Source of the DNA: CAYXXN01 sp964469055
Lineage (GTDB): Bacteria; Acidobacteriota; Thermoanaerobaculia; Multivoradales; JAHEKO01
DNA: 29,499 nucleotides
Direction: 5' to 3'
Assembly: GCA_964469055.1 (NCBI GenBank)
Contig: CAYXXN010000009.1
Location: 1-29,499, forward strand
This document shows, in pieces, positions 23,549 through 29,499 of this stretch. The notes beneath the pieces were generated by a model. The model had not been told where the DNA came from. It did no database searches and saw nothing but the letters and a program-made list of their open reading frames with translations. Position 1 is the stretch's first letter, and every line of letters begins with the position of its first letter. Made by a program: the position numbers and the translations under genes.

Positions 23549-24739
23549 CTAGAAATCCTGCCGCCAGCGACGGGTGACGAGCCACGCGCCCACGGCGAGC
23601 GCCACCTCGAGGGCGCCGCAGACGACGAAGGCGAAGGCGAACCCGCGGCTGCCGTAGGCCCAGGCGCCCAAGAGCGGGCCCACGGCGAAGCCGAGCGAGC
23701 CGGCGAGGTTGAAGGCCCCCATGGCGCTGCCGCGGCTCTTGGGGTCGGCGAGCCGGGCCGTCAAGAGGATCGCCGGCGGGAACATGACGGCGGCGAAGAC
23801 CCCGAGGGCGAGCATCACCGGACCCAGGGCGACCAAGTTTGAGAAGCCGACCACGGTCAGCGCGAGCCCGTAGAGGAGCGAGCCGCCGAGGAGCGGCGGC
23901 AGCGGCCCCCAGCGCTCGGCGAGCCGCCCCGTCCAGTACTGGAGCAGCGCGAACGGCAAGAGGAAGTAGGAGAGGTAGCGGCCGCGCACGGCCGGGTCGG
24001 TCGCCCCGAGAGTGTCCAGGTAGAGCGGGAAGACGACCACGAAGAGCCCCACCGCCAGGCGGTCGACGAAGTGGAAGAGGCAAGGGAGCGCGAGACGCGG
24101 CCGGCCGGCGAGCGCTTCGACGATCGCCGCCAACCGCACGCCGCGCGCCAGCTCCTTGCCCTCGCGCAGGGCGAGCGCCGCCAGGGCGAGGAGCGCGAAG
24201 AGAGCGGCGGCTGCGGCCACCGGGCCGCGGGGTCCCGACCAGCGCGTCAGGTAACCGCCCACCGGCGCGCCGAGCGCCACGCCGAAGATGAGCGCCGCCC
24301 CCATGAGGCCCATGAACCGACCCGAGCGCTCGCCGGCCGGTTGATCGAGCACCATCGCCATCACCAGCGACCAGCCCATGACCGAACAGGCGCCCTGCAC
24401 GAAGCGCAGGGCGAGGAGCACCGGTACCGAGTCGACGACCGTGTACCCCGCGTAGAGCGCCGCCGAGGCGAGGAAGCCGGCGACGATGAAGGGCTTGCGC
24501 CTCCCCAGCCGATCGCTCGCCAGTCCCCACAGGGGCGCGAAGAGGATGTAGGCGAAAGTCTCGACAGAGAAGAAGAGTGTGGCGTCCGCGACCGTCCCCC
24601 CGAGGTCCTCGAGGATGAACTCCTTCAACCCCGCCACCACCAGGGTGAGGTTGAACATCGCCCCGAAGAGGAGCGCGCACGGCAGCACGAAGGCGCGGGT
24701 GGGGGCGAACGGAGCTGGCGTGGACGGAGGGTGGGCCAT
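23549..24739 (-). CDS. Major facilitator superfamily transporter
   Basis: The 396-residue protein has 12 predicted transmembrane helices and the MFS motif A-like loop ASDRLGRRKPFIVAG (about 66-80), with GLMGAALIFGVALGAPVGGYL in the fifth helix region resembling the drug-antiport motif C. I place the start at ATG 24739 because the upstream open frame contains only low-complexity residues. It is convergent with the type III polyketide synthase (18-bp gap) and divergent from the toxin-antitoxin pair. Export of the polyketide or lipid is a context-based guess, as MFS substrates cannot be read from sequence. Confidence 0.88.
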   Translation of the reverse strand: MAHPPSTPAPFAPTRAFVLPCALLFGAMFNLTLVVAGLKEFILEDLGGTVADATLFFSVETFAYILFAPLWGLASDRLGRRKPFIVAGFLASAALYAGYTVVDSVPVLLALRFVQGACSVMGWSLVMAMVLDQPAGERSGRFMGLMGAALIFGVALGAPVGGYLTRWSGPRGPVAAAAALFALLALAALALREGKELARGVRLAAIVEALAGRPRLALPCLFHFVDRLAVGLFVVVFPLYLDTLGATDPAVRGRYLSYFLLPFALLQYWTGRLAERWGPLPPLLGGSLLYGLALTVVGFSNLVALGPVMLALGVFAAVMFPPAILLTARLADPKSRGSAMGAFNLAGSLGFAVGPLLGAWAYGSRGFAFAFVVCGALEVALAVGAWLVTRRWRQDF

Positions 24740-24841
24740 CGGGGGGACGCCGGGGAGCGGGGATGGTATGGGATGGGGGCCTGCGGCCTGGCGCTTCACG
24801 TTTCGGCCTCCAGGGATCGCGGGGAAGGAGCCCCGCGGGTC

Positions 24842-24871
24842 TTGCCATCCCTGCCGGTAGTTGTCTATGAT
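24842..24871 (+). promoter_or_regulatory. Sigma70-type promoter of the second toxin-antitoxin operon
   Basis: TTGCCA (24842-24847, five of six) is followed by an 18-nt spacer and TATGAT (24866-24871, five of six). The antitoxin ATG (24878) is 6 nt after the -10, so the transcript is probably leaderless. Confidence 0.7.
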
Positions 24872-24877
24872 AGCTAT
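24870..24877. promoter_or_regulatory. Palindromic operator candidate of the Phd-type antitoxin
   Basis: The perfect 8-bp palindrome ATAGCTAT overlaps the -10 end and fills the gap to the start codon, a natural place for autorepression by a Phd-type antitoxin dimer. Confidence 0.45.
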
Positions 24878-25174
24878 ATGAAGATGGCTAGGATAGCCGA
24901 GTTGAAGAATCACCTCTCGCGCTATGTCGCCTACGTCAAACAGGGCGGGCAAGTCCTGGTGATGGAGCGGGATCGGCCGGTCGCCAAGCTCGTGCCGCTG
25001 GCGATCGCACCGGACATGGGCGCGGAGTCAGGCCGGGCCGCGCGCCTCGAGCAGCAGGGCCTCGTGCGGCGTGGCACGGGCGGCGCGCCCGAGTGGCTCG
25101 GACGGCGCAAGCCGGCGCGCGTCAAGGGCAGCGTGCTGGCCGACCTTCTCGCGGAGCGCGCCGAGGGCCGGTGA
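24878..25174 (+). CDS. Phd/YefM-type antitoxin
   Basis: The 98-residue protein begins MKMARIAELKNHLSRYVAYVKQGGQVLVMERDRPVAKLVPL, the Phd/YefM antitoxin N-terminal fold (strand, helix with LKNHLS, strand with the GGQVLVMERDRPVAKL signature). The C-terminus (EWLGRRKPARVKGSVLADLLAERAEG) fits toxin-neutralising tails of VapC partners. A second ATG (24884) is an alternative start. Its stop codon overlaps the toxin GTG by 4 nt (GTGA). No Shine-Dalgarno is seen, but a good promoter ends 6 nt upstream. Confidence 0.9.
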   Translation: MKMARIAELKNHLSRYVAYVKQGGQVLVMERDRPVAKLVPLAIAPDMGAESGRAARLEQQGLVRRGTGGAPEWLGRRKPARVKGSVLADLLAERAEGR

Positions 25175-25599
25175 GGTACTGGGACGCCTCCGCCCTCGTG
25201 CCACTCATGATCGCCGAGCGCGACAGCTCCCGCGTCGAGCGCTGGCTGCGGGCCGATCCAGAGGTCGTGGTCTGGACCCTGACCCGGGTAGAGCTGCTCT
25301 CCGCCCTGGCCCGACGTCGGCGCGCGGAGCCGTCGGCGGGGCGCCAGCTCCTGCGGGCCCGCCGCGAGGTGCTGCAGGCCTGGGAGCGGTGGACGGAGGT
25401 CGTTGCCGTCGAGCCCGTCCGCCGCCACGCTGAGCGCGTGATCGAAATCTATCCCTTGCACGCCGCGGACGCCCTTCAACTCGGCGCCGCGTTGGTGGCG
25501 GCCGAGGAGCAGCCGGCGACGCTCGAGTTCGTGACCCTCGACGCCCAACTCGCCGAGGCCGCGCTGGCCGAGGGCTTCCGAGTCCTGGGCAGCAATTAG
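25171..25599 (+). CDS. vapC: VapC-type PIN-domain toxin ribonuclease (second pair)
   Basis: The 142-residue PIN protein has D5 (YWDASALVPL), E41 (TRVELLSAL), D100 (HAADALQLG) and D124 (FVTLDAQLAEA), the usual acidic metal-binding set in order. The GTG start at 25171 lies inside the antitoxin stop (GTGA overlap), giving coupling. It is unrelated in close sequence to the VapC at 2276-2701 and is paired with a Phd-type rather than an RHH antitoxin, so the two modules were probably acquired separately. An alternative longer start at 25093 only shadows the antitoxin frame. Confidence 0.92.
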   Translation: MRYWDASALVPLMIAERDSSRVERWLRADPEVVVWTLTRVELLSALARRRRAEPSAGRQLLRARREVLQAWERWTEVVAVEPVRRHAERVIEIYPLHAADALQLGAALVAAEEQPATLEFVTLDAQLAEAALAEGFRVLGSN

Positions 25600-25665
25600 G
25601 GGGCGACTCGGCGATGCGAGCCGCACCCCCGGTGATCTGCGACTGATTCGCCGCGGCACAGACCC

Positions 25666-25674
25666 TGGGATAAT
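25666..25674 (+). promoter_or_regulatory. Extended -10 promoter of the acyl carrier protein operon
   Basis: TG-G-GATAAT at 25666-25674 is an extended -10 with five of six hexamer matches. No convincing -35 is seen. The acyl carrier protein ATG is 9 nt downstream without a Shine-Dalgarno, consistent with a leaderless or very short leader. Confidence 0.5.
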
Positions 25675-25683
25675 CGCCGCCCC

Positions 25684-25932
25684 ATGACCGACGGCGAGAT
25701 CCTGGCGGCGATCGGCGTCTTGGCGCGGGAGAAGCTCGACTGGCGGGGGGCGCTGGCGCCCGAGATGCGGCTGGTCGAGGACCTGGCGCTCGATTCGCTG
25801 CGCCGCCTGACCTTGGCCGTCGAGGTCGAGAACACCTTCCGGGTACGGCTGGACGAGGACGAAGAGGCGGGCATCGAGACCGTGGGAGAGCTGGTGGCAG
25901 CCGTGCGACGCAGGCTGGGAGGGGCCCCATAG
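25684..25932 (+). CDS. Acyl carrier protein
   Basis: This 82-residue protein is acidic and helical. The phosphopantetheine-attachment motif is DSL in LVEDLALDSLRRLTLAVEVE (Ser at residue 39), followed by ENTFRVRLDEDEEAGIETVGELVAAV, the normal ACP layout. It is the first gene of a tight operon, followed by a fatty-acyl-AMP ligase that could load it directly, so it is probably dedicated to this pathway and not the housekeeping AcpP. Confidence 0.92.
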   Translation: MTDGEILAAIGVLAREKLDWRGALAPEMRLVEDLALDSLRRLTLAVEVENTFRVRLDEDEEAGIETVGELVAAVRRRLGGAP

Positions 25933-27689
25933 TCACGGGTACCCTGGCGGAGCTCCTGCGCGCCGCCCCCGGGCGCGGTGCGGGAGGCCTGCGGTTCGTC
26001 GATCGCGACGAGCGGGAGCGTTGGTTCCCGTGGTCCGAGCTCCTGGCGCGCGGCGAGCGGGTGGCCGCGGCGCTCGCCGCCCGCGGGGCGCAGCCGGGTG
26101 AGCGGGTGGCGATCGTGCTGCCCACCGGGCCGGAGTTCTTCGACGCTTGCTTCGGGGCGCTCTTGGCCGGCGCGGTGCCCGTGCCGCTCTATCCGCCGAT
26201 GCGGCTGGGGCGGCTCGCCGAGTACCACCGGCGCACGGCGGCGATGCTCGCGGCCGCCGGCGCCCGCTGGGTGGTGAGCGATCGCCGGCTGGCCCGCCTT
26301 CTGGGTGAGACAGTCGCCGGCGGCGCCCTGCGGCTGGAGGTGGTCGTCGCCGATCGCTTGCTCGCCGAGGGCAACGGTGCCGAGGCGGCCCCGGCCCCGG
26401 GGCGCGCCGACGAGGCCCGCGCCGACGACCTCGCCCTCGTGCAGTTCTCCTCCGGCACCACCGTCGATCCCAAACCGGTCGCTCTCTCGCATCGCGCCGT
26501 GCTCGCCCAGGTCGAGATGTTGAACGCGCACTGGCGCGACCTGCCGGGGGCGACCGGGGTGTCGTGGCTGCCGCTCTACCACGACATGGGGTTGATCGGC
26601 TGTGTCTTCCCGGCGGCGGCGCTCGGCGCCGAGCTCACCTTGATCCCACCGGAGGTCTTCATCGGTCGGCCGGCGATCTGGCTGCGCACCCTGGCGCGGC
26701 ATCGCGGCGTCGTCTCGGCGGCGCCCAACTTCGCCTACGCCCTGTGCGCCGATACGGTGCGCGACGAAGAGCTCGAGGGCGTGGACCTCTCGAGCTGGCG
26801 GGTGGCGCTCGACGGCGCCGAGACGGTGGCGCCCGCCGTGCTGCGCCGCTTCGGCGAGCGGTTCGCGCGCTGGGGCTTCCGGCCGGAGGCGCTCTCGCCC
26901 GTCTACGGGCTCTCGGAGGCGGCGCTGGCGGTGACCTTCCCCGATCTGGCGGAGCCCTTCGTGAGCGGGCGCTTCGGGCGCGCCGCGTTGGCCGACGGCC
27001 GCGCCGAGCCCGACCCGGACGGCATCGAGCTGGCCTCGGTCGGGAGACCGCTGCCGGGTTGTAGGGTCGAGCCGCGCGACGGCGACGGGCGAGCGCTGCC
27101 CGAAGGCCGCGTCGGGCGACTGTGGATCCAGAGCCCCTCGCTGATGAGCGGCTACCTCGGGCGGCCCGAGGCGACGGCCGAGGTGCTGCGCGACGGCTGG
27201 CTCGACACCGGCGACCTGGGGTTCCTGCGGCGCGGCGAGCTCTTCCTGACCGGGCGGGCCAAGGACCTCGTCATCCTGCGGGGCCGCAACTATCTGCCGG
27301 AGGACCTCGAGCAGGCGCTCGCCGACCTGCCCGGGGCGCGCGCCGGCGGCGTCGCCGCGCTCTCGCACCAGCGCGAGGGCGGCGCGGGGGAGGAGCTCCT
27401 GCTCTTCGTCGAGACGTCGGGCGATGGGCAGGCCGAGATGGCGGCACTCGCCGCGGCGTGCCGCGCCCGGCTCCTCGAACGCGCCGACCTGGCGGCGGAC
27501 GAGGTGCTGCTCCTCGAGCCGGGGACGCTGCCGCGCACCTCCTCCGGCAAGATCCGCCGCCGCGAGACGCTGGCCCGGCACCTCGCCGGCACGCTGGCGC
27601 CGCCCGACCGGGTCACCTCGTGGCGACGAAGCGAGGCGATGGCCGGCTCGCAGCCGGTGCTCGAGCGGCGCGGAGGCGGTGATGCCTGA
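25929..27689 (+). CDS. Fatty-acyl-AMP ligase (FAAL-type adenylating enzyme), start codon uncertain
   Basis: This ANL-superfamily protein (about 586 residues) has the adenylation motifs QFSSGTTVDPKP (P-loop; SSGTT at 174-178), SWLPLYHDMGLIG, APNFAYALC, LSSWRVALDGAETV, PVYGLSEAALAV, LDTGDLGFL and TSSGKIRRRE with the C-terminal lysine. YHDMGLIG and APNFAY fit the FAAL branch, which loads acyl-AMP onto ACP rather than CoA. Coding homology extends upstream to about 25932 (TLAELLRAAPG, FPWSELLARG), but the first canonical start is GTG 26061, which would cut conserved residues. An ATA at 25929, overlapping the ACP stop as ATAG, has GGGAGGGG at 25917-25924 just upstream. CTG 25944 is another option. 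Confidence 0.87.
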   Translation: MVTGTLAELLRAAPGRGAGGLRFVDRDERERWFPWSELLARGERVAAALAARGAQPGERVAIVLPTGPEFFDACFGALLAGAVPVPLYPPMRLGRLAEYHRRTAAMLAAAGARWVVSDRRLARLLGETVAGGALRLEVVVADRLLAEGNGAEAAPAPGRADEARADDLALVQFSSGTTVDPKPVALSHRAVLAQVEMLNAHWRDLPGATGVSWLPLYHDMGLIGCVFPAAALGAELTLIPPEVFIGRPAIWLRTLARHRGVVSAAPNFAYALCADTVRDEELEGVDLSSWRVALDGAETVAPAVLRRFGERFARWGFRPEALSPVYGLSEAALAVTFPDLAEPFVSGRFGRAALADGRAEPDPDGIELASVGRPLPGCRVEPRDGDGRALPEGRVGRLWIQSPSLMSGYLGRPEATAEVLRDGWLDTGDLGFLRRGELFLTGRAKDLVILRGRNYLPEDLEQALADLPGARAGGVAALSHQREGGAGEELLLFVETSGDGQAEMAALAAACRARLLERADLAADEVLLLEPGTLPRTSSGKIRRRETLARHLAGTLAPPDRVTSWRRSEAMAGSQPVLERRGGGDA

Positions 27690-28815
27690 CGTCGTCGTCG
27701 TCGGCGGCGGCCCGGTGGGTCTGGCGACGGCGATCGCCGCGCGCGGGGCGGGCCTCTCCGTCGTCGTCCTCGAGCGCTCGCGACCGCCGATCGACAAGGC
27801 CTGCGGCGAGGGCATCATGCCGGACGGGCTGGCCGCCCTGGCGGCACTCGGGGTGCGCCTCGACGGCGCGCGCGCGCTCCCGTTCCACGGCATCCGCTAC
27901 GTCGACGGCGACCTCGCGGCGGAGGCGCCGTTTCCGGGCGGCCCCGGCCGGGTGGTGCGGCGCACGGCCCTGCACGAGGCGCTGGTGGGGCGCGCCGCGG
28001 AGGTGGGAGTGGACCTGCGCTGGGGGACGACGGTCGAGGGAATCGCCGGCGAGGAGGTGGCGACCGAGGCCGGACCTCTCCTCGGGCGCTGGATCGTCGG
28101 CGCCGACGGTCTCCACTCGCGGGTGCGCCGCTGGGCGGGGCTCGCCGGCGAGCCCGCGTGGCTCAGGCGCTTCGGCGTCCGTCGGCATTTCCGCGTGAAG
28201 CCCTGGACGGATCACGTGGAGGTGCACTGGACGGACGGCTGCGAGGCCTATGTGAGCCCGGTGGCGGCCGACGAGGTGGGCATCGCGATGCTGTGGAGCG
28301 GCGAGACGGCGGATTTCGACGGTCTGCTCGCCCAATTCCCAACCCTCGCCTCCCGCCTCACCGGCGCCGAGGTCACCTCCCGCGACCGCGGCGCCGGGCC
28401 GCTCGATCAGCGGCCGGCAGGTGTGGCGCGCGGTAATGTCGCCCTGGTGGGCGATGCCGCCGGCTACCGCGACGCGATCACCGGCGAGGGGCTCTCGCTG
28501 GGTCTCGCCCAGGCGCGGAGCCTCGCCTCAGCCCTCGCGGCGGGCAATCTCGCGCCCTACGCGCGGGAAGTGCGACGCAGCGCGGCGCTGCCGTTCGCGA
28601 TCATCCGGGCGCTCCTCTTCTTCGAGCGTCGGCCGCGACTGCGCAGGCGCCTGCTCGCCACGCTGGCGGCCGAGCCCGAGCTCTTCGCGCGTCTCCTCGC
28701 CATTCACGTGCGCGAGCGGCCGGTCTCGGCCGTGGGGTGGTCGGGTGCCCTCCGTTTGCTGCGGGGCCTGATTGGTCGGCCCGGAGGCCGGCCGCTTCGG
28801 GTGGAGGGATCGTAG
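27682..28815 (+). CDS. FAD-dependent monooxygenase/oxidoreductase (aromatic-hydroxylase fold)
   Basis: The 377-residue flavoprotein begins PDVVVVGGGPVGLATAIAARG (Rossmann GxGxxG), has IVGADGLHSRVRRWAG (DG motif about residues 137-151) and GDAAGYRDAITGEGLSLGLAQA (second FAD-binding motif). These are the group A monooxygenase/geranylgeranyl-reductase-like family signatures. Its ATG overlaps the FAAL end by 8 nt. In Streptomyces griseus the srs operon pairs a type III polyketide synthase with a methyltransferase and a FAD hydroxylase that converts alkylresorcinols to quinones. This gene could play the same hydroxylating role for a product of the synthase at 22481, although the two genes are not adjacent. 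Confidence 0.88.
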   Translation: MPDVVVVGGGPVGLATAIAARGAGLSVVVLERSRPPIDKACGEGIMPDGLAALAALGVRLDGARALPFHGIRYVDGDLAAEAPFPGGPGRVVRRTALHEALVGRAAEVGVDLRWGTTVEGIAGEEVATEAGPLLGRWIVGADGLHSRVRRWAGLAGEPAWLRRFGVRRHFRVKPWTDHVEVHWTDGCEAYVSPVAADEVGIAMLWSGETADFDGLLAQFPTLASRLTGAEVTSRDRGAGPLDQRPAGVARGNVALVGDAAGYRDAITGEGLSLGLAQARSLASALAAGNLAPYAREVRRSAALPFAIIRALLFFERRPRLRRRLLATLAAEPELFARLLAIHVRERPVSAVGWSGALRLLRGLIGRPGGRPLRVEGS

Positions 28816-29499
28816 GTGCCGGCGTCCTGCGCTCGCCATCCGGACCGCGCGGCGGCTTTCGCCTGCGACGGCTGCGGCAAGACGCTGTGCGACGAGTGTG
28901 TCGAGGAGGGGCATCGCCTCCTCTTCTGTCGTCTGTGTGGCGAGCGCGCCCTGCCGCTCGCCGCGCGGGGGCCGGCGACCACGCCGGAGCGCGAGCGCCA
29001 ACGGCTCCGGGGCGCCGTCTACGGGCTCCGCGAGGCCCTGGGCTACCCGCTGCGCGGGCTGGGCCGCTACCTCTTCTTCGGCTGGGTTGCCGTCGCCGTG
29101 TTGCGCAACTTGCCGTCGGCGGCGCTCGCCTTCTGGCCGTCGCTGGCCTACATCGCCGTTCTGGCGCTTGCCCCGGGCCTTCTGCTCGCCATCGTGCGGA
29201 CGACGATGGAGGGCGCAACCGAGCTTCCCGACTGGCCGGATTTCTTCGACGCCGGTGAACGCGTCTCGGAGATCGGTGCCTTCGTCCTCCTTGCCGCCGT
29301 TTGCCTCCTGCCGGCGATCGGCCTGCTCAAAGTCTCCGGCTGCGGCCCACGGGAGATGCTGGCTGGGGAGTGGGGCCTCGTGTGTTGGCTCGCCGTCTTC
29401 GCCGGTATCGCAGTGGGCGTCGTACTCGGGTTCGGCGGACTGGCGACGGTGGCGGTGACCCAGACGCCCCCCGCGGATCCGCCGGGTCCCTCCACCGTC
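28816..29499 (+). CDS. Partial B-box-type zinc-finger membrane protein, 3' end off the window
   Basis: The frame from GTG 28816, which directly follows the monooxygenase stop, is open to the window end (228 codons). Residues 4-44 form a Cys/His-rich module, CARHPDRAAAFACDGCGK followed by LCDECVEEGH and CRLCGERALP, with C-x2-C pairs like bacterial B-box zinc fingers. Hydrophobic segments follow (about 90-125, YLFFGWVAVAVL, AALAFWPSLAYIAVLALAP; then IGAFVLLAAVCLLPAIG and LAVFAGIAVGVVLGFGG), so it is a multi-pass inner-membrane protein with a cytoplasmic zinc module. The role is unknown; its operon position links it to acyl or lipid metabolism. Confidence 0.75.
   Translation, partial: MPASCARHPDRAAAFACDGCGKTLCDECVEEGHRLLFCRLCGERALPLAARGPATTPERERQRLRGAVYGLREALGYPLRGLGRYLFFGWVAVAVLRNLPSAALAFWPSLAYIAVLALAPGLLLAIVRTTMEGATELPDWPDFFDAGERVSEIGAFVLLAAVCLLPAIGLLKVSGCGPREMLAGEWGLVCWLAVFAGIAVGVVLGFGGLATVAVTQTPPADPPGPSTV

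Noticed and set aside
24740..24952. Longer N-terminus (71 residues) for the MFS transporter
   Set aside because: The residues are Pro/Gly-rich and cross the divergent toxin-antitoxin promoter. ATG 24739 directly precedes the first helix.
25596..27893. A 765-codon open frame on the minus strand opposite ACP and the AMP ligase
   Set aside because: Arg/Gly/His-rich with no recognisable motif, while the opposite strand has complete ACP and FAAL signatures.
1..29499. CRISPR arrays, tRNA or rRNA genes, insertion sequences
   Set aside because: I found no regularly spaced repeats, no tRNA T-arm-like sequences with cloverleaf context, and no transposase or terminal repeats by eye. A covariance-model search was not possible here.

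Overview
The window is a GC-rich (about 70%) bacterial chromosome segment, densely coded on both strands, with no rRNA, tRNA, CRISPR array, phage or insertion sequence that I can see. Secreted proteins with FG-GAP propellers, an S74 chaperone tail, and a zinc protease ending in a DGFESGDTSAW-type tail, together with several VapBC-type modules and GTG starts, suggest an Acidobacteriota genome, possibly Thermoanaerobaculia-like. That assignment is an inference from protein style, not from a marker gene.

Region 1 (1-7.4 kb): a partial secreted HExxH protein; a two-domain VOC (glyoxalase-fold) gene broken by an in-frame amber codon; a low-GC spacer; a VapBC toxin-antitoxin pair with a clear promoter/operator; an orphan VapB-type antitoxin; an FG-GAP propeller protein; a YjbQ-family enzyme; and a large secreted protein with YadA-head-like repeats and an S74 domain.

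Region 2 (7.5-17.5 kb): an NAD(P)-binding oxidoreductase; a Rieske-flavodoxin fusion; two consecutive c-di-GMP genes (PAS-GGDEF-EAL, then membrane sensor-HAMP-GGEEL); a Ste24-type M48 protease; and an 1134-residue secreted M36-like metalloprotease.

Region 3 (17.6-22.4 kb): a two-gene nucleotidyltransferase module, then an apparent arsenic-metabolite operon on the minus strand. It holds a DUF2064/TIGR04282-like glycosyltransferase, an ArsM-like As(III) methyltransferase with extra domains, a divergent PiT-type transporter, and a radical SAM protein with a Cys-rich C-terminus. The last three genes are 4 nt apart or overlap, so they are probably translated together. This is the most interesting part of the window.

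Region 4 (22.4-29.5 kb): a type III polyketide synthase, divergent from the arsenic operon; an MFS exporter; a Phd/VapC-type toxin-antitoxin pair; and a tight operon of acyl carrier protein, fatty-acyl-AMP ligase, FAD monooxygenase and a B-box zinc-finger membrane protein. The acyl-activation genes, the polyketide synthase and the flavin hydroxylase are the parts expected for an alkylresorcinol, alkylpyrone or quinone-type lipid. Their position beside the arsenic operon raises the speculative possibility of an arsenic-containing lipid. Several genes appear leaderless, with a -10 element directly before the start codon. Two genes, at 9416 and 25929, have no canonical start codon in the right place.
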